20,285 nucleotides of DNA from an uncultured Oscillospiraceae bacterium (lineage in GTDB: Bacteria > Bacillota_A > Clostridia > Oscillospirales > Oscillospiraceae). The DNA is taken from positions 3,132-23,416 of the forward strand of contig CAJUAW010000032.1 of assembly GCA_910584605.1 (NCBI GenBank). The letters are read 5' to 3'. The notes under the pieces were generated by a model, which saw only the letters and a program-made list of their open reading frames with translations, was not told where the DNA came from and did no database searches. The position numbers and the translations under genes were made by a program. Shown here piece by piece: positions 7,810 to 15,187 of the stretch (positions are counted from its first letter, which is position 1; every line of letters starts with the position of its first letter).

Positions 7810-9066
7810 ATGTTTCGAGATTTGCCCTTCAAGCCCGCCAGCATTTTACTGCCCCAGGACTGCGACCTGACCCTGTGGTCGGTGGTGGCCTGCGACCAGT
7901 ACACCTCCCGGCCCGAGTACTGGCAGCGGGTGGAGGAGCGGGTGGGCCGGGCCCCCTCCGCTCTGCGGATGATTCTGCCCGAGAGCTGCCTGGAGGGTCC
8001 CAGCGTAGAGACGGACATCATGGAGATCAACAGCAATATGAGCCGTTACCTCCGGGAGGGCCGTTTTCGGGAGTACCCCGACGCCCTGATCTATGTGGAG
8101 CGCACCCTGTCCAACGGCGGCGTCCGCCGGGGGCTGGTGGGCATGGTGGATCTGGAGCAGTATGACTACGAGCCAGGGTCCAAGGCCGCCGTCCGGGCCA
8201 CCGAGGGTACGGTGATGGCCCGCATCCCGCCCCGGGTGGCGGTGCGGAAAAACGCGCCCATCGAGCTGCCCCACGCCATGCTGCTGGCCGACTGCAACGA
8301 TATCATCCCTCCCCTGTCCGGCCAGACGGGGGAGATGGAGCTCCTCTACGACTTTGAACTGATGGAGGGGGGCGGCCATATAAAGGGCTGGCTGCTCACC
8401 CAGGAGCAGCAGGAGCAGACCGCCCAGGCCATCCGGGAGCGGAAGACATGGGCGGACCGGGAGCGGGACGGCCTGCTCTTCGCCGTGGGGGACGGCAACC
8501 ACTCCCTGGCCGCCGCCAAGGCCTGCTACGAGCGGCGCAAGGGGCTGACCGACCCGTCCCAGTGGCCCGAACTGCCCTCCCGGTACGCCCTGTGCGAGCT
8601 GGTCAACTTCTATGACGGCTCGGTGGAGATCGAGGCCATTCACCGGGTGGTGTTCGGCGTGAAGCCGGAGGAGCTGCTGGAGGCTCTGATGGACCATTAC
8701 CCCTCCACGGTGCAGGGCGCCGGCGAGGGACACACCCTGTCCTATGTCATCAACCGGTGGAGCCAGGGGACGGTCACCGTCACCCGGCCCGAGGCCAGCC
8801 TTCCGGTGGGCACCCTCCAAAGCTTTCTGGACCAGTACATAGCCGCCCACCCCAGGGCCCGGGTGGACTACATCCACGGGGAGGACGAGGCCCGGGCCCT
8901 GGCCGGCGAGCGGGAGGACGCCATTGCCTTTCTGCTGCCCGCCCCGGATTGGGCGGAACTGTTTGATACCATTGTCCGGGACGGTGTTCTGCCCCGCAAG
9001 ACCTTCTCCATGGGGGAGGCCCAGGACAAGCGGTTCTATCTGGAGGCCCGAAAAATCAGAAGGTGA
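7810..9066 (+). CDS. DUF1015 family protein
   Basis: The protein of about 419 residues has the DUF1015 layout: an FRDLPFKPASILLPQ opening, the segment VACDQYTSRPEYW, and the family's most conserved block, here VGDGNHSLAAAKACYE (other members have DGHHR.AAA), followed by LVNFYDGSVEIEAIHRVV. Function is unknown; bacterial members often sit beside serine-metabolism genes, which matches the aminotransferase and thrH upstream. No membrane or signal segment is seen. Start choice is open: ATG 7810 has AGAGAG nine bases upstream, while ATG 7801 and TTG 7792 are in frame but poorly spaced. The gap to thrH is about 30 bases and to ispE only three, so it is inside the operon. Confidence 0.87.
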   Translation: MFRDLPFKPASILLPQDCDLTLWSVVACDQYTSRPEYWQRVEERVGRAPSALRMILPESCLEGPSVETDIMEINSNMSRYLREGRFREYPDALIYVERTLSNGGVRRGLVGMVDLEQYDYEPGSKAAVRATEGTVMARIPPRVAVRKNAPIELPHAMLLADCNDIIPPLSGQTGEMELLYDFELMEGGGHIKGWLLTQEQQEQTAQAIRERKTWADRERDGLLFAVGDGNHSLAAAKACYERRKGLTDPSQWPELPSRYALCELVNFYDGSVEIEAIHRVVFGVKPEELLEALMDHYPSTVQGAGEGHTLSYVINRWSQGTVTVTRPEASLPVGTLQSFLDQYIAAHPRARVDYIHGEDEARALAGEREDAIAFLLPAPDWAELFDTIVRDGVLPRKTFSMGEAQDKRFYLEARKIRR

Positions 9067-9069
9067 GGG

Positions 9070-9930
9070 ATGGCCGCCATGCGGGTGGAAGCCAACGCAA
9101 AGCTGAATCTGACCCTGGACGTGCTGGGCAGGCGTCCCGACGGCTACCATGACATGCGGATGATCATGCAGTCGGTGGAGTTGGCCGACCTTCTGGACAT
9201 CACACGGAGCGGCTCGGGGGAGCTGCGGGTGAGCACCAACCTCCATTTTCTGCCCAACAACGCGAAAAACCTGGCCGCCCAGGCCGCCCTGCGCTGGTGG
9301 GAGGCCCAGGGGAACGCGTCCCAGGGGCTGGATATCACCATTGACAAGCACATCCCCGTCTGTGCCGGGATGGCCGGGGGGAGCAGCGACGCCGCCGCCG
9401 TCCTCCGGGCGCTGAACGAGCTGGAGGGGGCCGGCCTGTCCCCGGCTCAGCTGGCCCGGATCGGGGAGCGGGTGGGTTCCGACGTGCCCTACTGTGTGAC
9501 CGGAGGGACCGCCCTGGCCGAGGGGCGGGGGGAGGTCCTCACACCGCTGCCCCCTCTGCCCCCGTGCTGGGTGGTGCTGTGCAAGCCGGAATTCTCCATC
9601 TCCACCCCGGCGCTGTTCGCCAAGATCGACAGCGTGAAGCTGCGCTGCCGCCCGGATACCCAGGGGGTGATCGCCGCCCTGGAGGAGCAGGACCTGGTGG
9701 GGGTGGCCCGGCGGATGTATAACGTCTTTGAGGACGCTCTCCCGGAGCGCCAGCGGAGCCGGGTGAACGACATCAAGAATGTCCTCATCCAGTGCGGAGC
9801 ACTGGGAGCCAGCATGAGCGGCACCGGTCCCACCGCCTTCGGCCTGTTCGACAGCGAGGCTCTGGCCCGGGAGGCCCAGGAGCGGCTGACGGGCGTTGGC
9901 GGGGAAGTTTTTTTGACCCGGACGGTTTAA
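9070..9930 (+). CDS. ispE: 4-diphosphocytidyl-2-C-methyl-D-erythritol kinase
   Basis: IspE phosphorylates CDP-methylerythritol with ATP in the MEP isoprenoid pathway. The 286-residue length is normal. The GHMP-kinase marks are present: AKLNLTLDVLGRRPDGYH at the N-terminus (catalytic lysine and substrate contacts), the ATP-binding loop PVCAGMAGGSSDAA at about 96-109, GSDVPYC with the catalytic Asp, and SGTGPTAFG near the C-terminus. ATG 9070 has AGAAGG (9058-9063) six bases upstream; ATG 9079 is also possible with GAGGG nine bases before it. It is the last gene of the Lrp operon and is followed by a strong terminator; ispE next to spoIIR is an arrangement known in other Clostridia. Confidence 0.95.
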   Translation: MAAMRVEANAKLNLTLDVLGRRPDGYHDMRMIMQSVELADLLDITRSGSGELRVSTNLHFLPNNAKNLAAQAALRWWEAQGNASQGLDITIDKHIPVCAGMAGGSSDAAAVLRALNELEGAGLSPAQLARIGERVGSDVPYCVTGGTALAEGRGEVLTPLPPLPPCWVVLCKPEFSISTPALFAKIDSVKLRCRPDTQGVIAALEEQDLVGVARRMYNVFEDALPERQRSRVNDIKNVLIQCGALGASMSGTGPTAFGLFDSEALAREAQERLTGVGGEVFLTRTV

Positions 9931-9941
9931 ACGTGTAAAAA
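9913..9941 (+). promoter_or_regulatory. Possible spoIIR promoter inside the ispE 3' end
   Basis: TTGACC (9913-9918) and TAAAAA (9936-9941) are 17 bases apart. The predicted start near 9948 lies inside the 5' arm of the ispE terminator, so such a transcript could not form the complete hairpin. The -10 is only a 4/6 match, and a forespore sigma-F promoter would be expected for spoIIR, so this is tentative. Confidence 0.35.
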
Positions 9942-9942
9942 A

Positions 9943-9986
9943 CCGCCTATACTGTAAGAAATCTTACGGTACAGGCGGCTTTTTTT
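9943..9986 (+). terminator. ispE operon terminator
   Basis: CCGCCT-A-TAC-TGTAAG (9943-9958) pairs with CTTACG-GTA-C-AGGCGG (9963-9978), with one A/C mismatch and one T-G wobble, followed by seven T (9980-9986). An A-run at 9937-9942 on the other side could let it work in both directions. Only seven bases separate it from the spoIIR ribosome binding site. Confidence 0.88.
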
Positions 9987-10004
9987 GCCGCCGGAGGAGG
10001 ACAT

Positions 10005-10625
10005 ATGGATCGGAAACTGAAAACCTGGGAGGCTGCGCTGATGTTCGGCGTGCTGATCGCGGTGGTGGCGGGGAGCTGGCTGGGCCGGGAGCAGCAGGAG
10101 CTGGCGGACAGCGTCATCCGCTTCCACGTCATTGCGAATTCGGACAGCGACGAGGATCAGGCCCTGAAGCTGGCCGTGCGGGACCGGGTGCTGGCCCAGG
10201 CGGAGGAGATCTACCCCGAGGGGGCCACCCTGGCCGAGGCCCAGGCGGCGCTGGAGGGCCACCTGAACCTGCTGGCCGCCGCCGGCCGGGAGGTGGTGGA
10301 GGAGCAGGGGTACGACTACCCGGTGGCCGCCGCGCTGGAGGACTGCTGGTTCCCCACCAAGGAGTATGAGGGCTTTGCCCTCCCCGCCGGGAATTACACC
10401 GCCCTCCGGGTGACCATCGGCGAGGGGAAGGGCCAGAACTGGTGGTGCGTGGCCTTTCCTCCTCTGTGCCTGGGGGCGGCCAGCGAGACGGTGGATCAGG
10501 CTCTGGAGGCCGGTCACTTTACGCCGGACCAGGGGGCTCTGGTCACCGGGGACGGCGAGGGCTATGTGCTGAAGTTCAAGGCTATGGAGTGGCTGGGAGA
10601 ATTGCAGGGCTTTTTCCAGCAGTAA
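10005..10625 (+). CDS. spoIIR: Stage II sporulation protein R
   Basis: SpoIIR is made in the forespore under sigma-F and signals across the septum to activate SpoIIGA, which processes pro-sigma-E in the mother cell. The 206-residue protein starts with a charged tip and one hydrophobic helix (about residues 8-27, signal or anchor), then the family motif RFHVIANSDSDEDQALKLAV, and the hallmark GEGKGQNWWCVAFPPLCL. The start ATG has GGAGGAGG (9993-10000) four bases upstream. It follows the ispE terminator almost directly, so its promoter must lie within or before that element. It ends one base before its own terminator stem overlaps the stop. This gene is the clearest evidence that the organism forms endospores. 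Confidence 0.94.
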   Translation: MDRKLKTWEAALMFGVLIAVVAGSWLGREQQELADSVIRFHVIANSDSDEDQALKLAVRDRVLAQAEEIYPEGATLAEAQAALEGHLNLLAAAGREVVEEQGYDYPVAAALEDCWFPTKEYEGFALPAGNYTALRVTIGEGKGQNWWCVAFPPLCLGAASETVDQALEAGHFTPDQGALVTGDGEGYVLKFKAMEWLGELQGFFQQ

Positions 10626-10648
10626 GGCGGCGCATCGCGCCGCCTTTT
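10624..10648 (+). terminator. spoIIR terminator
   Basis: AAGGCGGCGC (10624-10633) and GCGCCGCCTT (10637-10646) form a 10-bp stem with a 3-base loop, followed by TTTT to 10648. The stop codon TAA overlaps the first bases of the stem. Confidence 0.85.
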
Positions 10649-10698
10649 CATATTTTCCCGCCGGTCCCGCATACCCTGTTGGGGAGGGGGGACTGCAA

Positions 10699-11373
10699 TT
10701 GATCGGACAGCTGGTTCTGGCGCCCGGAGGGCGGGGCAGGGCAGCGGCGGGCAGGCTGTATGGGCTGTCCGTCCTGCGGGCGGAGGTGGAGTGGGCGGGC
10801 TTCTGGAGGGAGCGCCGCCTGCGTCGGGCGGCCCGGATGCTGCGCCGGAGCGGCGTCTTGCGGGTGCTTGCGCCGGAGGAGCTGCTGCCGTATCTGGAGG
10901 GGCTGGGCCTGCGCCCGGTGGACCCGGAGCCCTTTCTGAGAGCCCAGTCGGTGCCGCTGGTCCTGGCGGCGCTGGAGCGGCAGGGCCTGGCTCCGCACCG
11001 GGCCACAGTGGCCCTGCGGGGCCTGCGGGTGGACCGGGACATGGTGCGAACCGCGGAGCAGCTGTGTCCAAACGTGCGCAGCCTGGTCATTGACGCGCCG
11101 CGGGGCGGGGGGGAGCTGGCCGGCCGGCTGCGGCGGGAGTACGGCGTGCCCGTCCTCCCCGAGGGGGAGCTGGGACAGGCCGCGGTGATTTTTCAGGCGG
11201 GCTGTCCTCTGCGGGAGCGGGTCTCCCTGGAGCTGTCCGGCCCCAGTCCCCGGCTGGCCGGGCTGTCCATTGCCGCGCCCCGCCTGGAGGAGAGGGACAG
11301 AGAGGACCTCCCCCTGCTGGCCGCTCTGTGGGAGGGGGGGCGGCTGAGCGCCGGGGACATAAAAATCACTTGA
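10699..11373 (+). CDS. Hypothetical protein, 224 residues, TTG start
   Basis: I do not recognise this family. The protein is very rich in Arg, Leu, Ala and Gly. It starts IGQLVLAPGGRGRAAAGRLY, has a basic helix-rich stretch (FWRERRLRRAARMLRRSGVL), a repeated LAPEELLPYLEGLGLRPVDP-like region, and a C-terminal half with alternating strands and helices (RSLVIDAPRGGGELAGRL, then LAGLSIAAPRLEERDREDLP). No signal peptide, membrane helix or Cys motif is evident. TTG 10699 is preceded by GGAGG (10683-10687) eleven bases upstream, and it lies between the spoIIR terminator and greA, so it fills the gap as expected of a real gene. Its end carries the greA promoter. It could be a sporulation-linked accessory protein by position, but that is only context. 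Confidence 0.7.
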   Translation: MIGQLVLAPGGRGRAAAGRLYGLSVLRAEVEWAGFWRERRLRRAARMLRRSGVLRVLAPEELLPYLEGLGLRPVDPEPFLRAQSVPLVLAALERQGLAPHRATVALRGLRVDRDMVRTAEQLCPNVRSLVIDAPRGGGELAGRLRREYGVPVLPEGELGQAAVIFQAGCPLRERVSLELSGPSPRLAGLSIAAPRLEERDREDLPLLAALWEGGRLSAGDIKIT

Positions 11374-11398
11374 CATGTGGGCTGGAAACCAATATAAT
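11370..11398 (+). promoter_or_regulatory. Perfect-consensus sigma-A promoter of greA-lysS
   Basis: TTGACA (11370-11375) and TATAAT (11393-11398) with a 17-base spacer match the full consensus. The -35 overlaps the stop codon of the preceding gene. The leader to greA is about 90 bases. Confidence 0.9.
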
Positions 11399-11494
11399 AG
11401 CACAGAATGTATGATTCTGCCCAAATTCCCCCGCTCCCGCCGGGAAAGCACGGGGACGCCGGCCAAGAGTGAATTGAAAGGTGTGCGAATTTTC

Positions 11495-11968
11495 ATGGCG
11501 AAGGAATATAAGCTGAGCCCCCAGCGGCTCAAGGAACTGCAGGATGAGCTGACTTACCTCAAAACCACCCGGGAGAAGGAGGTGGCCGAGCTTATCAAGG
11601 AGGCCCGCTCCTTTGGCGACCTGTCGGAGAACAGCGAGTACGACGAGGCCAAAAACGAGCAGGGCAAGCTCTACGCCCGCATCGGTGAGCTGGAGGACAT
11701 CCTTTCCAACTACGTGGTCATCGAGGAGGACGAGACCGAGGGCGACTATGTCCGTCTTGGTTCCATTGTCACCCTGTTTGACAAGGAATTCCAGGAGGAG
11801 CTGACCTACAAGATCGTGGGTTCCCAGGAGGCGGACCCCATGAACGGCAGCATCTCGGAGGACTCCCCCCTGGGCCGCGCCCTGCTGGGTAAGAACGCCG
11901 GGGACGAGGTGGTGGTGGACGCCCCCGCCGGTCCGGTGGAATACAAGCTGATGAAGATCGAGAGATAA
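11495..11968 (+). CDS. greA: Transcription elongation factor GreA
   Basis: GreA enters the RNA polymerase secondary channel and stimulates cleavage of backtracked transcripts. The 157 residues form the normal two domains: an N-terminal coiled-coil hairpin (LKELQDELTYLKTTREKEVA, then EARSFGDLSENSEYDEAKNE, whose acidic tip residues coordinate the active-site metal) and a C-terminal FKBP-like domain (SIVTLFDKEFQEELTYKIVG, then ISEDSPLGRALLGKNAGDEV). ATG 11495 is the family start (MAKEYKLSPQRLKELQ); AAAGG lies 13 bases upstream, a little far. The gene is cotranscribed with lysS, 19 bases downstream, a common Firmicutes pairing, from the consensus promoter at 11370. Confidence 0.96.
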   Translation: MAKEYKLSPQRLKELQDELTYLKTTREKEVAELIKEARSFGDLSENSEYDEAKNEQGKLYARIGELEDILSNYVVIEEDETEGDYVRLGSIVTLFDKEFQEELTYKIVGSQEADPMNGSISEDSPLGRALLGKNAGDEVVVDAPAGPVEYKLMKIER

Positions 11969-11987
11969 CAAGAAGGAGTGGTCAACT

Positions 11988-13493
11988 ATGGCCGAAAAGA
12001 ACAACCAGAACGGGGCTCCGGAGCAGGAGAGCCTGTCTCAGCTGCTTCAGATCCGCCGGGACAAGCTGAAGCAGCTCCAGGAGAGCGGCAGCGACCCCTT
12101 CCAGATCACCCGGTACGAGGTGGACAACGACTCCGCCAACATCAAGGACAGCTTTGACGCTCTGGAGGGCAAAGAGGTGTCCATCGCCGGACGGCTCATG
12201 TCCAAGCGGGGGATGGGCAAGGTGTCCTTCTGCGACCTCCAGGACAAGAGCGGCCGCATCCAGCTCTACGCCCGGAAGGACGAGATGGACGAGGAGGAGT
12301 ATGACCGCTTCAAGAAGTACGACATTGGCGACATCGTAGGGGTGAAGGGGGTCGTCTTCCGCACCCAGCGGGGGGAGATGTCCGTCCGGGTGGTCAATGT
12401 CACCCTGCTGTCCAAGTCCCTGCTGCCCCTGCCGGAGAAGTTCCACGGCCTGACCAACACCGAGCTGCGCTACCGCCAGCGGTATGTGGACCTAATCGTC
12501 AACCCGGATGTGAAGCGGAATTTCATCATCCGCTCCCAGTTCATCAAGCACGTGCGGGACTTCATGGATGAGCGGGGCTTTATGGAGGTGGAGACGCCGG
12601 TGCTCAACACCATCTCCGGCGGCGCCACCGCCCGGCCCTTTATCACCCACCACAATACCCTGGACATCGACATGTATATGCGCATCGCCACCGAGCTGCC
12701 CCTGAAGCGGCTCATCGTGGGCGGCATGGACCGGGTGTATGAGATCGGCCGCATTTTCCGCAACGAGGGCATGGACCCCAAGCACAACCCGGAGTTCACC
12801 ACCATCGAGCTGTACCAGGCCTATGCCGACTTCAACGACATGATGGACCTGTTCGAGGATCTGCTGTCCTCCGCCGCCCAGAAGCTTCTGGGTGCCTACC
12901 AGGTCCAGTGGCAGGGGGAGGACATCGACCTGACCCCCGGCTGGCCCCGGATGCCCATGCACGAGGCGGTGAAGCAGTACTGCGGCATCGACTTTATGGC
13001 CATTTCCTCCGACGAGGAGGCGGTGGCCGCCGCCAAGGCCATCGGCGTGGAGCTGCCCGAAACGGCGGACAAGACCTGGGGCAACGCCCTGTACGAGTGC
13101 TTCGACCAGCGGGTGGAGGACAAGCTGGTCCAGCCCACCTTCATCACCATGCACCCGGTGGACGTCTCTCCCCTGGCCAAGCGTTCCCCCAAGGACCCCC
13201 GGCTCACCGAGCGGTTCGAACTGTTTATCTGCCGCAGCGAGATGGGCAACGCCTTCTCCGAGCTGAACGACCCCATCGACCAGCGCCAGCGGTTCCAGAA
13301 GCAGGTGGAGCTGCGGGACAAAGGGGACGACGAGGCCGGCATGATGGACGAGGACTTCCTCACCGCCCTGGAGTACGGCCTGCCCCCCACTGGCGGCCTG
13401 GGCATTGGCATCGACCGGTGTGTGATGCTCCTCACCGGCGCCGACTCCATCCGGGAGGTCATCCTCTTCCCCACGATGAAGCCGTTGGATTAA
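11988..13493 (+). CDS. lysS: Lysyl-tRNA synthetase, class II
   Basis: The 501-residue enzyme charges tRNA-Lys. After a short polar N-terminus comes the OB-fold anticodon-binding domain (VSIAGRLMSKRGMGKVSFCD), then the class II catalytic core: motif 1 around RGFMEVETPVLN, motif 2 FRNEGMDPKHNPEFTTIELY beginning at residue 257, and motif 3 GLGIGIDR at about 470-477. HPVDVSPLAK and MGNAFSELNDP are typical of bacterial LysRS. The ATG is preceded by AAGGAG about ten bases upstream. It is the second gene of the greA transcript and ends before a strong terminator. No T-box leader is seen. It marks the right border of the conserved core block; the DNA after it changes in GC content and gene type. Confidence 0.97.
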   Translation: MAEKNNQNGAPEQESLSQLLQIRRDKLKQLQESGSDPFQITRYEVDNDSANIKDSFDALEGKEVSIAGRLMSKRGMGKVSFCDLQDKSGRIQLYARKDEMDEEEYDRFKKYDIGDIVGVKGVVFRTQRGEMSVRVVNVTLLSKSLLPLPEKFHGLTNTELRYRQRYVDLIVNPDVKRNFIIRSQFIKHVRDFMDERGFMEVETPVLNTISGGATARPFITHHNTLDIDMYMRIATELPLKRLIVGGMDRVYEIGRIFRNEGMDPKHNPEFTTIELYQAYADFNDMMDLFEDLLSSAAQKLLGAYQVQWQGEDIDLTPGWPRMPMHEAVKQYCGIDFMAISSDEEAVAAAKAIGVELPETADKTWGNALYECFDQRVEDKLVQPTFITMHPVDVSPLAKRSPKDPRLTERFELFICRSEMGNAFSELNDPIDQRQRFQKQVELRDKGDDEAGMMDEDFLTALEYGLPPTGGLGIGIDRCVMLLTGADSIREVILFPTMKPLD

Positions 13494-13633
13494 AAACTGA
13501 TATTAGAAATTAGCGAAACGAACCGTATTACTGAAAAATCCGGTGTAAATGCAGCGATTTGTTATGAAGTCAGAAATGCACGTTTGGATTTTACAACCGT
13601 TTTACGACAAACGAAACGGATTTGGTATGGCAA

Positions 13634-13674
13634 AAGAAGTACCAGCCTCATGGCTGGTACTTCTTACTATTTTT
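13634..13674 (+). terminator. Terminator after lysS
   Basis: A perfect 14-bp stem pairs AAGAAGTACCAGCC (13634-13647) with GGCTGGTACTTCTT (13652-13665) around TCAT, followed by ACTATTTTT. The 140 bases between lysS and this hairpin are AT-rich compared with the genes around and hold no gene I can support. Confidence 0.85.
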
Positions 13675-13691
13675 AGATGGGAGCAATCTAC

Positions 13692-13910
13692 ATGAGAGAA
13701 GGAATTTTGATCCCTGATCTGCCGAGCGGGCGTGCCGGTATCCGTTTCAACAGTGACGCCTGCTACGGCGGCCTCCACTGTGGTACTACAATGGATATTT
13801 GGCTGAATGACCAGTGGTTACCTACCCGCATTGAGATGGACAGCCGCGGTTGGTTCCTGGTGGGAGTCCAGGTTGAGACGCTGTGGGGGCAGAGGGTGCG
13901 CATACCATAG
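13692..13910 (+). CDS. DUF5348-type small protein
   Basis: This 72-residue protein starts MREGILIPDLPSGRAGIRFN and has CYGGLHCGTTMDIWLNDQW, then PTRIEMDSRGWFLVG and a Val-Arg-Ile-Pro end. This fits the DUF5348 family as I know it (…YGGLHCGE..DV…W.PTRIE…WYLVG…), small proteins of unknown function commonly carried on integrative elements and plasmids of gut Firmicutes. I choose ATG 13692 over ATG 13677 because GGGAGC lies about eight to nine bases before it and the family start fits; the longer version adds only five residues. It follows the lysS terminator with no obvious promoter and is close to a broken SRAP gene, so it may be a leftover of an inserted element. Confidence 0.7.
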   Translation: MREGILIPDLPSGRAGIRFNSDACYGGLHCGTTMDIWLNDQWLPTRIEMDSRGWFLVGVQVETLWGQRVRIP

Positions 13911-13913
13911 TGA

Positions 13914-14072
13914 TCAGACAGCGATACGCTCTAAAGCCGGTTGCAAGGCTGCCAACGTTGCGGACGCCATCCCAGTATCGTGGAGCCAAGGCATCGCCTC
14001 GTCATCGGTCAGCAGCACCGGCATCCGGTCGTGGACATTGATGATGGTATCGTTGGGGGCGGTGGCGGATAT
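13914..14072 (-). pseudogene. SRAP/HMCES-type (DUF159, YedK-like) gene, C-terminal remnant
   Basis: Read on the minus strand, about 52 codons before a TGA (complement 13914-13916) encode ISATAPNDTIINVHDRMPVL, LTDDEAMPWL and LERIAV. This matches the C-terminal part of SOS-response-associated peptidase/HMCES proteins, where …TTxANxxVxxIHDRMPVIL carries the active-site histidine of the DNA-abasic-site crosslinker. An in-frame TGA stands directly upstream, and the N-terminus with catalytic Cys2 is absent, so this is a remnant. The break falls near 14,072 at ATTCAAGCC, a 9-mer that occurs again at 14,148. It is convergent with the DUF5348 gene at 13692-13910 and lies just beyond the end of the broken ABC gene. 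Confidence 0.72.
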
Positions 14073-14113
14073 TCAAGCCCGCAAAATGGGCCTGCAGGCC
14101 GGTGTCGATATAA

Positions 14114-14141
14114 GGAGGACCGCAGTCATCTGCGGTCCTCC
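14114..14141 (-). terminator. Terminator hairpin of the minus-strand ABC genes
   Basis: A perfect 12-bp stem pairs GGAGGACCGCAG (14114-14125) with CTGCGGTCCTCC (14130-14141) around TCAT. It lies seven bases beyond the ABC stop codon at 14149-14151. The tail on the minus strand (TTATATCG) is only weakly T-rich. Confidence 0.7.
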
Positions 14142-14148
14142 TCGACAT

Positions 14149-15187
14149 TCAAGCCAGTTTCCAGCCAGCGGCCTTTTTATGTTCCCCAATGAACCTTGCG
14201 TACAGTCCCGGTTGGCGCAGCAGCTCCTCATGGGTTCCCCGCTGTACAATATGCCCGCCGTCCAACACCAGGATTTGGTCGGCGTTTCGCACTGTTTTCA
14301 GCCGGTGGGCAATCATGACGATGGTCTTATTATGGGTCAGCGCTTCAATGGCGGCCTGCAGCTCCGCCTCATTCTCCGGGTCTACGCTGGCGGTGGCCTC
14401 GTCCAGAATGATGATAGGCGCATCCTTGAGCATGGCCCGGGCGATGGAGATGCGCTGCTTTTCGCCGCCGGACAGACTCCCGCCGCCTTCGCTCAGAACG
14501 GTGTCATAGCCATCTGGAAGCTGGGAGATAAAGTCGTGGCAGCAGGCAGCCTTTGCGGCGGCGACTACCTCCTCGTGGGTGGCGTCGGACCGGCCAAACT
14601 TGATATTGTTCTCAATGGTGTCGTTGAAGAGATAGACGCTTTGGAACACCATAGAGATGTTTTTCATCAGGCTGTCCAGCTTGTAGTCCCGCACATCATG
14701 ACCGCCCACGCAAATCGAGCCGTCCTGCACATCCCAGAACCGTGCAATCAGATTACAGAGGGTGGTTTTTCCTCCACCGGAGGGACCGGCGACAGCCGTG
14801 GTGGTTCCTCCGGGAACAGAGAGGCTGATGTGGTCCAGAATTGCGCGCGCCCCGTAGGAAAAACTGATATCCCCAAAGGAGATGGAACCGGGGAAGTGGA
14901 ATCCGTTTCAGTTTATCACCCATGCCCAGCCGCAGAGCCATAGAGACCGCAGCGCCGCCGATCTGCACCTCGCTGTACCCGACGCCGTACACCAGCAGGC
15001 GAAGCGCAAAGACCCCAGCCGGGAACCCGGTGAGTCCCCAGATACCGCCCCGGGTCACGGTCCCCTCCGCCAGCATCCTCAAAAGAAGAAAGATGGAGAG
15101 GAAGGTGCAGCCGGAGAGCAGCCCCTCCAAAACGGTCAAGACCACGCCGCCATAGAATGTACGGTTTTTCTGAACGACAGGTTTCAT
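14149..15187 (-). pseudogene. Exporter-type ABC half-transporter, internal deletion and frame change
   Basis: The gene opens MKPVVQKNRTFYGGVVLTVL with a membrane-domain start, and stays open for about 101 residues to DKLKRIPLPRF (near 14,885). At that point another frame takes over with PGSISFGDISFSYG and a complete nucleotide-binding domain: Walker A GPSGGGKTT, signature LSGGEKQ, Walker B IIILDEAT, switch AHR, end GWKLA. The two parts sum to about 345 residues against 570-590 for intact family members, so roughly 230 residues of the membrane domain are missing and the frame is lost. Its start overlaps the stop of the upstream intact ABC gene by four bases, as expected for the partner subunit of a heterodimer. 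The N- and C-terminal parts could come from different parental genes. The NBD alone could be translated only if an internal start is used. Confidence 0.85.

Noticed and set aside
7846..9351. Long minus-strand open frame over the DUF1015 and ispE genes
   Set aside because: Antisense shadow; both plus-strand genes are supported by conserved motifs and tight spacing.
13564..13694. Possible 43-codon frame between lysS and the DUF5348 gene
   Set aside because: It runs through the perfect terminator hairpin, lacks a ribosome binding site and matches nothing I know.
13911..14148. Attachment site or insertion sequence ends beside the SRAP remnant
   Set aside because: The repeated ATTCAAGCC is only nine bases and no transposase, integrase or terminal inverted repeats are visible; noted only as a possible scar.
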